A stretch of 64,000 bases of DNA, taken from NCBI GenBank assembly GCA_036678685.1, contig JAZIHH010000034.1, positions 361,560 through 425,559 on the forward strand, written 5' to 3'. The notes under the pieces were generated by a model that was given only the letters and a program-made list of their open reading frames with translations, had not been told where the DNA came from and did not search any database. Origin of the DNA: JAZIHH01 sp036678685. Its GTDB lineage: Bacteria; Bacillota; UBA4882; UBA10575. Below, piece after piece: positions 25,402 to 34,196 of the stretch. A program made the position numbers and the translations under genes. Within the stretch, counting starts at the first letter, position 1; each line of letters starts with the position of its first letter.

Positions 25402-26985
25402 ATGAACAACGGTGAGCTTTCCAGCCCCGAGGGACTGGCCAAAACCGCGGGGATGATTTCCGCAATGATCTTCTTAAGCCGCCTGTTGGGGCTGGTAAGA
25501 GAGACGATTGTCGGCCGTTTATTTGAACGGGCGGAAACTGATGCTTTTTTCGCAGCTTTTGTTATTCCCGATTTTATGTATTACCTTTTGGTGGGTGGAG
25601 CGTTATCCGCCGCCTTTATTCCCCTCTTCTCCGGTTACCTGGCGCGCAAGGAAGAAGAAGAAGGATGGCGGATGACCAGTACCTTTTTAAATGTCACCAT
25701 CATCTTCTTGGCTCTGTTCACCGGTTTGGGCATGATCTTCGCCCGCCAGCTCGCTCCGCTGGTGGCTTATGATTTTCGCGGCGCCCAGATGGCTTTGTTG
25801 GTTGATCTGATGCGCATGATGTTTCCGGCCGTTTTTTTTACCGCCCTGGCGGGATTGATGGGGGGTGTTCTCCAGTCTTACCGGCGCTTCTTTATTCCCG
25901 CCCTCGGGCCGGTCATCTACAATGTCGGAATTATCCTGGGCGCCTATTATCTTGGCCCGCACTTTGGGATTAAAGGGATGGCCTTTGGGGTGGTGTTCGG
26001 GGCGATGGCCAACTTTTTTACCCAGGCGGCCTACGTGGCGAAAACCACCAGCGGTTATGATCCCTTCTATATCAACCTGCAGCACCCGGGCTTCCGCCAG
26101 ATACTGGTGTTAATGATCCCGGCGTTGGTGGGGCTTTCGGCAACACAGCTGAACAACTGGTTTACGATTACCATGGCTTCCGGCCTGGTGGAAGGAAGCA
26201 TTACCGCTTTGCGTTTCGCCCAGCGTTTGGTTCTGCTTCCGCTGGGGATCTTTGCCATGGCCATTTCCACGGCATTCTTCCCTACCCTGGCCCGTTTTGC
26301 GGCGCAGAAAAAATGGGACGAGTTTAAAAATAACGTGGCTTTGGGGATCAGGGCGATTCTTTTTATCACGATACCGTCGGGGATAGGGTTTATTTTGTTG
26401 CGGTACGAGATTGTCCGCCTGATCTTTCAGTATGAAAAATTCACCGCGCAACACACGGAAATGACCGCCTACGCCTTGCTTTTTTACAGTTTGGGACTTT
26501 TTGCCCACGGCGCGATTCAAATTCTCCCCCGCGGATTTTACGCCCTGAAGGATACCGTTACACCCGTAATAATAACCGCTGCCACGGTGGTGCTGAGTAT
26601 TTTATTGAATCTTCTTTTCTTGAAATACACCGGGTTAAAACACGGAGGATTGGCCCTTTCCTTCTCGATCATGGGCCTTGTCAATATGTTGCTTTCTATT
26701 TTTATGCTTCGGCGTAAAGTAAGGGGAATCAGGGGCGGGATGATCCTGCGTACTTTTGTTTTTTCCTCCCTGGCCGCTACGGGCATGGGTCTGGTGATTG
26801 CGCTTTTAAAAAGCCCGTGGACCCGTCTCCTCCTCCGGAGCGGACTGGTTGGAACCTGGTTTGTTTTCTTTCAGACCATGGGGTTGATCGGGATCGGCCT
26901 TGTTGCCTATCTCGTTCTGAGCAGGCTTTTCCGGATGGAAGAATTGGATATTATCTTAAAAATTATAAAAAGAAGGAGGATCTGA
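25402..26985 (+). CDS. murJ: Lipid II flippase MurJ (MviN)
   Basis: A 527-residue polytopic protein with about 14 hydrophobic helices, of the MurJ/MviN family that flips lipid II across the membrane. Conserved parts: SRLLGLVRETIVGRLF, FFAAFVIPDFMYYLLVGGALSAAFIPLF, and LPLGIFAMAISTAFFPTLARF. The start is uncertain: ATG 25402 has AAGGAAAGGA in front, while ATG 25375 lies 17 bases after a strong TAGGAGG (25351-25357). The gene stands between gpr and the accessory genes, where spoIIP or lepA would be expected. Confidence 0.9.
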   Translation: MNNGELSSPEGLAKTAGMISAMIFLSRLLGLVRETIVGRLFERAETDAFFAAFVIPDFMYYLLVGGALSAAFIPLFSGYLARKEEEEGWRMTSTFLNVTIIFLALFTGLGMIFARQLAPLVAYDFRGAQMALLVDLMRMMFPAVFFTALAGLMGGVLQSYRRFFIPALGPVIYNVGIILGAYYLGPHFGIKGMAFGVVFGAMANFFTQAAYVAKTTSGYDPFYINLQHPGFRQILVLMIPALVGLSATQLNNWFTITMASGLVEGSITALRFAQRLVLLPLGIFAMAISTAFFPTLARFAAQKKWDEFKNNVALGIRAILFITIPSGIGFILLRYEIVRLIFQYEKFTAQHTEMTAYALLFYSLGLFAHGAIQILPRGFYALKDTVTPVIITAATVVLSILLNLLFLKYTGLKHGGLALSFSIMGLVNMLLSIFMLRRKVRGIRGGMILRTFVFSSLAATGMGLVIALLKSPWTRLLLRSGLVGTWFVFFQTMGLIGIGLVAYLVLSRLFRMEELDIILKIIKRRRI

Positions 26986-27016
26986 CCGGCGGAAGAAGAA
27001 GAAGGAGGAGCAAATT

Positions 27017-27436
27017 ATGTACTGCGTGACGCACATTACCGTCGGGGGATTTATCGCCGGAACGGCCGGTCATCCTGTTTTCGCTTTTCTGGGGGGTATG
27101 GTTTCCCATATCGTCTTGGATGCCATCCCGCATCACGACTATAAACGGTTCATCTCCGGCCTTTGCGATTTTGCGCTCTCCCTGGGGATTATGACCCTCT
27201 TTTTCTGGCGGCCGCAGTTGTTTCCCGGCCGGTTCTTCTGGGGCGCGCTGGGGGGCGCCCTGCCCGATGTAGAGATAGTTTTCCGTTGCCTCCTGCGGGA
27301 ACCCGTTACATACCTTTTCCCCAGCCATACGGGTTTAACGCCCCACCGGACGTGGAAACGGCCGGGGGGATTTTGGGTGCAGGTAATCTTGATCGTTGCC
27401 GTGGTCGCCGTTTCGTATTGTTTACCGGTTTGTTAA
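27017..27436 (+). CDS. Small membrane protein, YdjM/metal-dependent-hydrolase-like
   Basis: A 139-residue membrane protein with histidine- and aspartate-bearing loops: FLGGMVSHIVLDAIPHHDY at about 29-47, GGALPDVEIVF, and FPSHTGLTPHR near 100. The H-x3-D-x2-PH pattern followed by PDxD-like and H-x-PHR loops recalls the YdjM / 'membrane-bound metal-dependent hydrolase' group. Three to four hydrophobic helices. GAAGGAGGAG precedes ATG 27017. Function unknown; the family name is a resemblance only. Confidence 0.55.
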   Translation: MYCVTHITVGGFIAGTAGHPVFAFLGGMVSHIVLDAIPHHDYKRFISGLCDFALSLGIMTLFFWRPQLFPGRFFWGALGGALPDVEIVFRCLLREPVTYLFPSHTGLTPHRTWKRPGGFWVQVILIVAVVAVSYCLPVC

Positions 27437-27509
27437 AAGATGATACAGGCAATGATCCGGGCACGGAAAGTATGGTAGTATAGCAGGATGGAGGAAGGTT
27501 GGAACAGAT

Positions 27510-28172
27510 ATGACAGGGGTGGAAATTTTCTTTTTTTCCTGGGCGGTGGGTTTTTCTGGGGCCATCATGCCGGGACCTCTGCTTACGTTTAATATTAAAG
27601 AAACATTAAAAAGGGGTTTTTGGGCAGGCCCGCAGCTGGTGTTGGGCCATGCCCTCCTGGAAGGATTGCTCCTCCTGGGACTGGTTTTGGGTTTGGGCAA
27701 CCTGCTCGAACTGGAGATCAGCAAAGGAATCATCAGCGTCCTGGGCGGCGCCTTTTTGCTGTGGACGGCCTGGGGGATGCTCCGTTACGAAGGCAAAGAA
27801 GACCTTCTGGCGCCGGAAAGCCCCGGCCGGGGAGCGGGAATGCCGCCGGTCATTGCCGGCGCCGCCATTTCCCTGGCCAATCCCTACTGGTCTGTTTGGT
27901 GGGCCACTTTGGGCCTGGGATTTCTGATTCAAGCGCAAAAAATGGGCGTTACCGGTATTCTCCTTTTTTATTCCGGCCATATTTTGGCGGATTTTATGTG
28001 GTATACAGCGGTGTCGCTGGTTGTCGCCGGGGGGAAGAAGGCAATTACCCCCAAACTTTACCGGGGTGTGATTATTGTGTGCGGTCTTTTCCTCGTTTAC
28101 CTGGCTCTTGATTTTTTGCGGCTGGGGGTGGAAACCCTGGATGTCATGGGATGGTTTTTGCGGGAAAAGTGA
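27510..28172 (+). CDS. LysE family transporter
   Basis: A 220-residue protein with about six hydrophobic helices, fitting the LysE/RhtB amino acid exporter family. The N-terminus carries WAVGFSGAIMPGPLLTFNIKETLKRG, the typical GxxPGP motif at the first helix. A second half begins with AISLANPYWSVWWATLGLGF, again typical (NP-W). GGAGGAAGG stands upstream. Possible substrates are basic or neutral amino acids; the neighbouring genes do not tell. Confidence 0.85.
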   Translation: MTGVEIFFFSWAVGFSGAIMPGPLLTFNIKETLKRGFWAGPQLVLGHALLEGLLLLGLVLGLGNLLELEISKGIISVLGGAFLLWTAWGMLRYEGKEDLLAPESPGRGAGMPPVIAGAAISLANPYWSVWWATLGLGFLIQAQKMGVTGILLFYSGHILADFMWYTAVSLVVAGGKKAITPKLYRGVIIVCGLFLVYLALDFLRLGVETLDVMGWFLREK

Positions 28173-28184
28173 CTGAAGATACAA

Positions 28185-28297
28185 GCGACGAGCGACGAGT
28201 AACGAGTAACGAGAAATCATTCTTCCGGGCGGCCAGCGACGAGCAACGAGTATCGAGACTCATATGAGCGACGAGCGACGAGCGACGAGCAACGAGC
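28185..28297. repeat. Heptamer repeat cluster (GYRACGA type)
   Basis: Three short blocks (28185-28213, 28235-28256, 28267-28297) are built from 7-base units GCGACGA, GTAACGA and GCAACGA, separated by unrelated bases. The cluster fills the gap between the LysE-type gene and the G1P dehydrogenase gene. In one frame of the other strand it reads as repeated SSLVARR-like peptides, which is an effect of the repeat and not a gene. Confidence 0.8.
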
Positions 28298-28325
28298 ACC
28301 TGAAACCTGGGGAGATGATGGAAAA

Positions 28326-29657
28326 ATGGCTGGATTTTTACAATTGACAGCAGAACCCGGGAACTGTTCCTGCGGGAGAAATCATACCACAACCATCAAG
28401 GAAATACTGGTCGAACCGGGAGCTTTGGAACACCTGGCCGGCGTGAGGGAGAGGCTGGGACTTGGACCCCGCGTTTTACTAGTTGCCGACGCCAATACCT
28501 ACGAAGCGGCCGGCCGGAATTGTGAAAAACTGTTGCGCGCCGGGGGTTGTGCCCCGCGGCTTTCCTTGTTTGCCACCACCGAAAGGATTGTCCCGGACGA
28601 GGCGGCGCGGGAGAAGATCCTCAAGGATTTGCCGGCGGAAACCGATTTTTTGGTGGCCGTGGGTTCCGGAACAATCAACGACCTTGTCAGGTACATCGGG
28701 TTTAAGACCGGAAAACCCTTTCTTTCCGTTCCCACCGCCCCGTCCATGGACGGGTATACTTCCGTGGTTTCCCCCTTAATAACCAACGGCTTCAAGCGGA
28801 CATATAATGCCATTGCTCCTCTGGCCGTTTATGCCGATCTGAAGATCCTTAAAGCCGCTCCGGCGCCGTTGCTTGCCGCCGGGTTTGGTGATCTGTTGGG
28901 CAAATTAACCGCCCGTGCCGACTGGGTGCTTTCCCATATTGTCAACGGGGAATACTATTGCGAAGAAGTGGCCGGGCGGGTAAAAGAGGCGGTGACCGCC
29001 GCGCTCGTCCACCACCGCGGGCTGGCCTCCCGTGACGAAAAGGCGGTTCGCGCTTTAATGGAAGGATTACTCCTCACCGGCCTGGCCATGTTATGGGTTA
29101 ACGCCTCACGGCCTGCTTCCGGCGCCGAACACCTTTTGGCCCATTTTTGGGAGATGAAAGGTTTGCTCCGGAAAGAGTTCAAACTTTTGCACGGGGCGGC
29201 GGTAGGAGTGGGCACCTGGATCGCCGGCCGCATCTATGAGCAAGTTCTCGCCATGGACCTCGGGAAACTGGATCTTGAACAACTGAGCGCCGCCGCCCCG
29301 ACCCGGGACCAGTGGGAAACTGCGATGCGCAGGGTCTACGGGCCTCTCTTTGCGGAAGTTAAGGCGGAGAATAAAGACCGGAAGTTTTCTCCGGAAGAAA
29401 GACGGGCGGAACTTGAGAGACTGGTGGAGACGGAGGAAGAGTGGCGCCGGGCCGTGCGGGAAATTCTCCCCGCCGCCGGTGAGATCCGTAATTATCTGCA
29501 AGCCGCCGGGGCCCCGTCCACCCCCGTGGAACTGGGGGTGAGCCCGGAGGAGGTACGGGAGGCCGTCCGCTACGCCAAAGAATGCCGCCGGCGCTATACA
29601 ATTCTGAAAGTTCTGGAACTCACAGGAGGGGTGGAGGAGTTTACCGCCGCGGGATAA
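28326..29657 (+). CDS. sn-glycerol-1-phosphate dehydrogenase (AraM/EgsA family)
   Basis: A 443-residue iron-alcohol-dehydrogenase-like enzyme that reduces dihydroxyacetone phosphate to sn-glycerol-1-phosphate, the backbone stereoisomer of archaeal lipids. The N-terminal CSCGRNH (C14, C16, H20) is typical of the bacterial AraM group. NAD binding is indicated by VAVGSGTINDLVRY, and SVPTAPSMDGYTSVVSPL, KAAPAPLLAAGFGDLLGKLTA and LLHGAAVGVGTW carry the conserved substrate and metal ligands. A helical C-terminal part completes the protein. No GGGP synthase gene is close. The coding region ends 13 bases before an IS3 element. Confidence 0.9.
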   Translation: MAGFLQLTAEPGNCSCGRNHTTTIKEILVEPGALEHLAGVRERLGLGPRVLLVADANTYEAAGRNCEKLLRAGGCAPRLSLFATTERIVPDEAAREKILKDLPAETDFLVAVGSGTINDLVRYIGFKTGKPFLSVPTAPSMDGYTSVVSPLITNGFKRTYNAIAPLAVYADLKILKAAPAPLLAAGFGDLLGKLTARADWVLSHIVNGEYYCEEVAGRVKEAVTAALVHHRGLASRDEKAVRALMEGLLLTGLAMLWVNASRPASGAEHLLAHFWEMKGLLRKEFKLLHGAAVGVGTWIAGRIYEQVLAMDLGKLDLEQLSAAAPTRDQWETAMRRVYGPLFAEVKAENKDRKFSPEERRAELERLVETEEEWRRAVREILPAAGEIRNYLQAAGAPSTPVELGVSPEEVREAVRYAKECRRRYTILKVLELTGGVEEFTAAG

Positions 29658-29670
29658 AATTTTCCCCGCG

Positions 29671-31285
29671 GTTGGGGGTGCGGACAGAATCCTGGACTTG
29701 GAATAGTCAGGAGGATGTCCATGTACTCATACGAGGATCGTATTAGAGCAGTGAAGCTTTATGTTAAATATGACTTTAGTGTAGCAGATACAATCAGGGA
29801 ACTAGGTTACCCAACTCATAAGACTCTTATTAAGTGGTACAAAGAGTATAGAGAAAAAGGTGACTTATATACTAGTTATAAGAAAAAGCCGAGATTTACA
29901 AGAGAACAAATGCAAAAGGCTGTCGATTATTATCTGGAACACGGGCGCTGTATCAGGCGAACTGTAAAGGTCTTGGGATATCCCTCAACAACAGCGCTGA
30001 TGCAATGGATTGATAGATTAGCTCCGGGACAAAGAAAAGTTCGCATAACCCGTGGTGGTATGATACAATTTAATGAAGAATTCAAGAAAGATGCTGTAAT
30101 TTCCCTATGTACCAGAGATTCATCCGCAGCTACGGTTGCAGAAGAGTACGATGTCAGCAGAAGATGCTTGTACAAGTGGAAAAAGCAGCTTCTCGGTGAA
30201 AAGGATGTGGACAGTGTGGTTCGTTCAAAAAAGCCGGACCTTCCGGATGATAAGGATGAACTTCAAGCAGAGTTGGATTCACTGAAGAAGCAGGTACATA
30301 AACTAAAGTTGGAGATAGATATCCTGACCAAAGCGGCAGAGATAATAAAAAAAGACCTGGGCATCGATCGCCAAAACCTGACGAATAAAGAAAAGACCAT
30401 GGTGATCGATGCCCTTAGGACAGAATACCGGCTTGATGAGTTGCTAAAAGCAACGGGTATGGCAAAAAGCAGCTATTTCTATCAAAGAAAGTCACAAACC
30501 CAACCCGATAAATATCTTGCCTTGCGGACAAAGGTAAGAGAGATATTTAACGAAAACAGGTGTTGTTACGGATACAGGCGTGTCCACGCCGTGCTCAAGA
30601 ATGAAGGTATCACATGTTCTGAAAAGGTTATTCGGAGGATAATGAGCGAAGAACAGCTTATCTTTCACGGGAAGAAAAAGCGCAGGTATAACTCCTATCT
30701 TGGAGAAATAAGCCCTGCTGTACCGAACCTTCTTGCCCGCGACTTTCATGCAGATAAACCTAATGAAAAATGGGTAACTGATCTTACGGAGTTTCAAATA
30801 CCAGCAGGCAAAGTCTATCTTTCACCAATTCTTGATTGCTTCGATGGCCTGGTAGTAAGTTGGTCAATAGGGACAAGCCCTGATGCAGAACTTGTTAACA
30901 GTATGTTGGATGAGGGGGCCGCTTGTCTATCCGATGATGAACACCCGATCTTACATACCGATAGAGGTTGTCATTATCGCTGGCCTGGGTGGGTCTTGCG
31001 TATGGATACTTATGGCTTGATTCGCTCTATGTCCAAAAAAGGATGTACACCCGATAATGCTGCATGTGAAGGTTTCTTCGGTACGCTTAAGACTGAAATG
31101 TTCTATGGTAGATCTTGGGAAGGAGTCCCTTTGGAAGAATTTATCGAAGAACTTGATCGGTATATCCGATGGTACAATGAGAAACGAATTAAGATGCGCC
31201 TGGGAGGCATGAGCCCAATGGATTATAGACAAAGTCTTGGTCTTGTAGCATAATCCAAGTCTAGGATTTTGTCCGCACCCCCAAC
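29671..31285 (+). mobile_element. IS3-family insertion sequence, 1.6 kb
   Basis: Bounded by 32-bp inverted repeats at 29671-29702 and 31254-31285 (outer parts GTTGGGGGTGCGGACA and its complement; 2 mismatches in all). It contains one transposase gene. The flanks (GCG left, TAT right; or GGT and ACT if the element begins at TG 29673) show no direct target duplication. It marks the left edge of the AT-rich island. Confidence 0.92.
29721..31253 (+). CDS. IS3-family transposase, single-frame form
   Basis: A 510-residue DDE transposase encoded in one frame rather than as frameshifted orfA/orfB. The first 170 residues hold two to three helix-turn-helix units (YSYEDRIRAVKLYVKYDFSV; TREQMQKAVDYYLEHG; FNEEFKKDAVISLCTRD), followed by a leucine-zipper-like coiled coil (DELQAELDSLKKQVHKLKLE). 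The catalytic core shows WVTDLTEFQI, LHTDRGCHYR and CEGFFGTLKTE, so all three acidic residues are present. ATG 29721 is 6 bases after AGGAGG (29709-29714). It looks intact and possibly active. Confidence 0.93.
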   Translation: MYSYEDRIRAVKLYVKYDFSVADTIRELGYPTHKTLIKWYKEYREKGDLYTSYKKKPRFTREQMQKAVDYYLEHGRCIRRTVKVLGYPSTTALMQWIDRLAPGQRKVRITRGGMIQFNEEFKKDAVISLCTRDSSAATVAEEYDVSRRCLYKWKKQLLGEKDVDSVVRSKKPDLPDDKDELQAELDSLKKQVHKLKLEIDILTKAAEIIKKDLGIDRQNLTNKEKTMVIDALRTEYRLDELLKATGMAKSSYFYQRKSQTQPDKYLALRTKVREIFNENRCCYGYRRVHAVLKNEGITCSEKVIRRIMSEEQLIFHGKKKRRYNSYLGEISPAVPNLLARDFHADKPNEKWVTDLTEFQIPAGKVYLSPILDCFDGLVVSWSIGTSPDAELVNSMLDEGAACLSDDEHPILHTDRGCHYRWPGWVLRMDTYGLIRSMSKKGCTPDNAACEGFFGTLKTEMFYGRSWEGVPLEEFIEELDRYIRWYNEKRIKMRLGGMSPMDYRQSLGLVA

Positions 31286-32161
31286 TATGGAATTCATAAT
31301 TGCCAAACACAGTATAACCCACCTTGATTTTATCACACCAGACTGACAACATATGTCAGGGACAAATACTTATTTAATATATGTTGCATCTACCTCTCCC
31401 TTTCCTTCGCTTCCTTCCCGCCGCCTGCTCTTACCTCCCTAATTTTTAAGTGGTGTCAATAAGCTATAATATTCGATTCTATTTGTTTGTTTTATGAAAA
31501 AAGATATTTGCTTTTTGTAAATAGGCCGGTCTTCTTTCTAAAAAAAAGACCCTCGTACAAGTCAGGTTAATGTGGTCAGGACAGACATGTTAAATTCAAA
31601 TTCAAATCCCCTACACGCCGGGTCAGTGGTTGTAACATCGCTGGCAACAAGGAGGAAGAAGAAACCGCGTTCTTTCAGTCCCCTATACGTCGGGTCAATG
31701 GTTGTAACTTCCTTCCCTTTATACCTCCTTTATGCTAAAACTGCCAGTTAATGGATTGCAATGCTTTAAAGACAGGTAGCTGTAAGCGGACATCATTGTA
31801 ATCTCGCTAATGCTGACTGTAAACACTACACTAAAAAAGTATTGTCAAAACCACCACGATAAGTAGACCCTTTGTAAGGTGGCAGGTGCATTCGCGTACT
31901 ATTGGGATAAGAGAGTTCTTAGATTTAGCATATAAGGCTTTCTGTTGCTAACTGTATTTTAGCAAAGGCCTATCTTTTACTGGACTTTATAAAAACTAGC
32001 CATTAAACTGTGGATTTTCTCCAAATCCCGTATGAACCAACTGTAAATGCACCGTTTGTTTTCACTCTGGATCCGGGTTTCCAATAGAGGCCGGAGTACG
32101 TGATTTTCCGGCCTGGACCGTCTGTTGACCATCTCCTGCTCACTAAGGGCTCAATTTCACC
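31286..32161. other. AT-rich intergenic region with degenerate CRISPR repeats
   Basis: 876 bases between the IS3 element and the last cas gene. Apart from the two degenerate repeats at 31600-31708 no gene, clear promoter or strong terminator was recognised. It is downstream (3') of the minus-strand cas operon. Confidence 0.6.
31600..31708 (-). CRISPR. Two degenerate CRISPR repeats with one spacer-like interval
   Basis: Repeat-like units at 31600-31636 (about 28 of 37 bases shared with the main array) and 31672-31708 (33 of 37 shared) flank a 35-base interval, which is a normal spacer length here. Both end in GGTTGTAAC on the plus strand. They are probably the remains of an array that once lay on this side of the cas operon. 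Confidence 0.8.
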
Positions 32162-32896
32162 CTAGGCCTTTATTTCCTCAACCGGGAAATGAGCCAAAAG
32201 AAAACTATCTCCTTCTTGGACATATATAAGCGGTTTATTGTTGTTTAAATCGAGCTTCCATTTACGCCATAAAACGTTATTATCTAAAAATTTATCACTG
32301 TGTAACCGCAAACGACCAAAACCATACCGCCGTTCTCCCCCCACGGAAATTTCCTGTAGCACTTCTCGCAAGCAAATATCCCCATCATTCCAGCCAATCG
32401 TTTTCCCATTGAAAACAGATTTTTTTCGTAAAAATAAATGTCCACAAAAAACTACCGGTCTCTTCTGCTGACAGTGATAAGGGGTAATATATTCTACCTC
32501 ATGCAGGGTACCCTCTGCCGCGGTATTCGTTTTCCCTACGATTGCCGTCCCCGCCAATGATGATATGAATCCAGCTTCAAAACTATCTTTTGTAATTGAA
32601 TCTGCTGACGTATTACCGCCAAAAAGGTATCCGTCATCCGCAAAAACGGGGTATAATGGTTTATCAGGAAAAACAGAGGGATAAAAATATCCAAATCTGA
32701 TATTCTCACGCACAAACTCACCGGTGCGATGGTAAGCAACACTTTGGAAATAAGGCATTATGTAATTAACTGTAGCCCCCCAAAAATTTAACCCCGGAAT
32801 ATAGTATCTTGTTTGTTGAATATTACCGGTCACCCGGTACCCAATATGCACCGGTGACAATACCCTATAGGTAAGTTCAATACACTGCCAGGTCAA
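32162..32896 (-). CDS. Cas5/Cmr3-like RAMP protein of the type III module
   Basis: A 244-residue RAMP protein, the last gene of the cas operon; its start overlaps the cmr5 stop by 4 bases. The N-terminus (SPVHIGYRVTGNIQQTRYYIPGLNFWGA) and the C-terminal glycine-rich loop GGERRYGFGRLRL are typical of Cas5-type RAMPs that cap the crRNA 5' tag, as Cmr3 does. It is shorter than classical Cmr3, so the assignment to cmr3 rests on position and motif order. It forms part of the effector together with Csx11, Cmr4, Cmr5, Cmr1-like and Cmr6-like proteins. Confidence 0.7.
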   Translation of the reverse strand: MTWQCIELTYRVLSPVHIGYRVTGNIQQTRYYIPGLNFWGATVNYIMPYFQSVAYHRTGEFVRENIRFGYFYPSVFPDKPLYPVFADDGYLFGGNTSADSITKDSFEAGFISSLAGTAIVGKTNTAAEGTLHEVEYITPYHCQQKRPVVFCGHLFLRKKSVFNGKTIGWNDGDICLREVLQEISVGGERRYGFGRLRLHSDKFLDNNVLWRKWKLDLNNNKPLIYVQEGDSFLLAHFPVEEIKA

Positions 32897-33285
32897 TGCT
32901 GATCACCGGCCTTCTCTTTAGCTTTCAAATGATAGCGTGTATAAATCAAAATTTTCTCCAAGAGACTTTTTGCCAACATCATGTTTGATAAATTCCCTGT
33001 CAGATCTCTGACTGCCTGCAAATCATCATCTATTTCTTTCGTAATCAAAGATATTGGTGAATTCCGTAGAAAATTGTGGCAATGTTTCTGAACTATTTTC
33101 CCAAAAAAGTCTTCTTTTAATTGGTAAAGAAAGAAAGCGTAAAGACCATCTTCTTGTAAAACTCCTAACGATTTGGTTATGTGTGTTTCCGGTTTCCCGT
33201 CTTTTTTGTTTTTCCATAACTCATCCGCCATTTTCCAACCGGCGTCGGCACAACACCGGTCCATATTTACCAACTGCAGGCTCAT
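32893..33285 (-). CDS. cmr5: Small effector subunit Cmr5 (Cas11)
   Basis: A 130-residue helical protein with the Cmr5 pattern: a central KSLGVLQEDGLYAFFLYQL and a C-terminal AKSLLEKILIYTRYHLKAKEK. Cmr5 copies form the inner filament of type III-B/C complexes next to the Cmr4 backbone. The ATG lies directly at the cmr4 stop, and the 3' end overlaps the next RAMP gene by 4 bases, so all three are coupled. Confidence 0.88.
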   Translation of the reverse strand: MSLQLVNMDRCCADAGWKMADELWKNKKDGKPETHITKSLGVLQEDGLYAFFLYQLKEDFFGKIVQKHCHNFLRNSPISLITKEIDDDLQAVRDLTGNLSNMMLAKSLLEKILIYTRYHLKAKEKAGDQH

Positions 33286-34194
33286 TTAACCTTCACCTCG
33301 CTCAGGATTTATAAGGCGCATACGTCCCATTCCTCTGGTAATCATACCGCCAATGCCAAGCCACTCAAGGTACTCCGCTGCTTCCAATATAGCCTCCTTC
33401 AGTTTTTCCTTGCTAAAAGCCGGTTTTTTGTTGTTTGGCGGCACTTCAAATAGTTGAGGGTTCATAATAGTCATTTTAAAATGCAACAAAGCGGTGCGTG
33501 GAATAGCTTCGTAGGTAAAAAGCCCTTTATCTTGTGCTGCCCCGGTATTTGGATCAATCGATACCGAAGTGCGTACTTCTAAATTATCGTTGACAATATG
33601 GGAAAAAAGCCAGTCCGAGACTAAAACCACACGCGAGGCCATTTTAGAAGGAATATACCTTTTGATCTCGTTAGGGAGAGTGAAGTTCCCCGTGACCTCC
33701 AGCAACAACCAGCCCAGACTTATTTTCCTCAAAACGTCTTTGGATAATTCCGAAACAACTTTCACTTTATCGTCTGCTATCTCAATATCACCAAGATCAA
33801 ATCCCGCGTTTTCCATAGCGCCGGGCGATGTTACCCAAACCGGGCCTGCTGTTGAGTACACCGGGGCAAATAGTAGACAGGCATCGCTAAGTTGAACCAG
33901 CCCCTGGAAACTATTCTTTTCGCGGGCATAGCCAAAACTCATACAAACCGGGCAATCATAACTGCCACAATGCCTTTTCCCCTGTCCGGCGCAGTCGGGG
34001 TATTTGCCTGTCCGCATTGCCATGAAAGCCCGCAATACACCGCTAAGACTAGTTCCTGGAATTTTTGGTAGAGAAGTCCCTGGTTCTCTAACAATCGTAT
34101 TATCTACTCTCCCCAGCCGGTAACCTCCGGTCCCTATATGAACAGGGTCTAAAGCCAAAAGCCCGTAACTCTCTTGTAAAAACGGATATTCCAT
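33286..34194 (-). CDS. cmr4: RAMP protein Cmr4 (Cas7 backbone subunit)
   Basis: A 302-residue Cas7-type protein forming the backbone of the effector and carrying the target-RNA ribonuclease site. Seen: DPVHIGTGGYRLG at 16-28, D31 in VDNTIVREPGT (the position of the catalytic Asp known for Cmr4), IPGTSLSGVLRAF at 45-57, a zinc-type cysteine set C68, C76, C81, C84, and GGMITRGMGRMRL near the C-terminus. Because the Asp is kept, RNA cleavage by the backbone is expected to be possible. It starts 3 bases after the csx11 stop. Confidence 0.92.
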   Translation of the reverse strand: MEYPFLQESYGLLALDPVHIGTGGYRLGRVDNTIVREPGTSLPKIPGTSLSGVLRAFMAMRTGKYPDCAGQGKRHCGSYDCPVCMSFGYAREKNSFQGLVQLSDACLLFAPVYSTAGPVWVTSPGAMENAGFDLGDIEIADDKVKVVSELSKDVLRKISLGWLLLEVTGNFTLPNEIKRYIPSKMASRVVLVSDWLFSHIVNDNLEVRTSVSIDPNTGAAQDKGLFTYEAIPRTALLHFKMTIMNPQLFEVPPNNKKPAFSKEKLKEAILEAAEYLEWLGIGGMITRGMGRMRLINPERGEG

Positions 34195-34196
34195 AG

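Noticed and set aside
28144..28392. Minus-strand open frame over the heptamer cluster
   Set aside because: Its repeated SSLVARR-like peptides come from the 7-base repeat read in frame. It has no ribosome binding site and overlaps the G1P dehydrogenase start.
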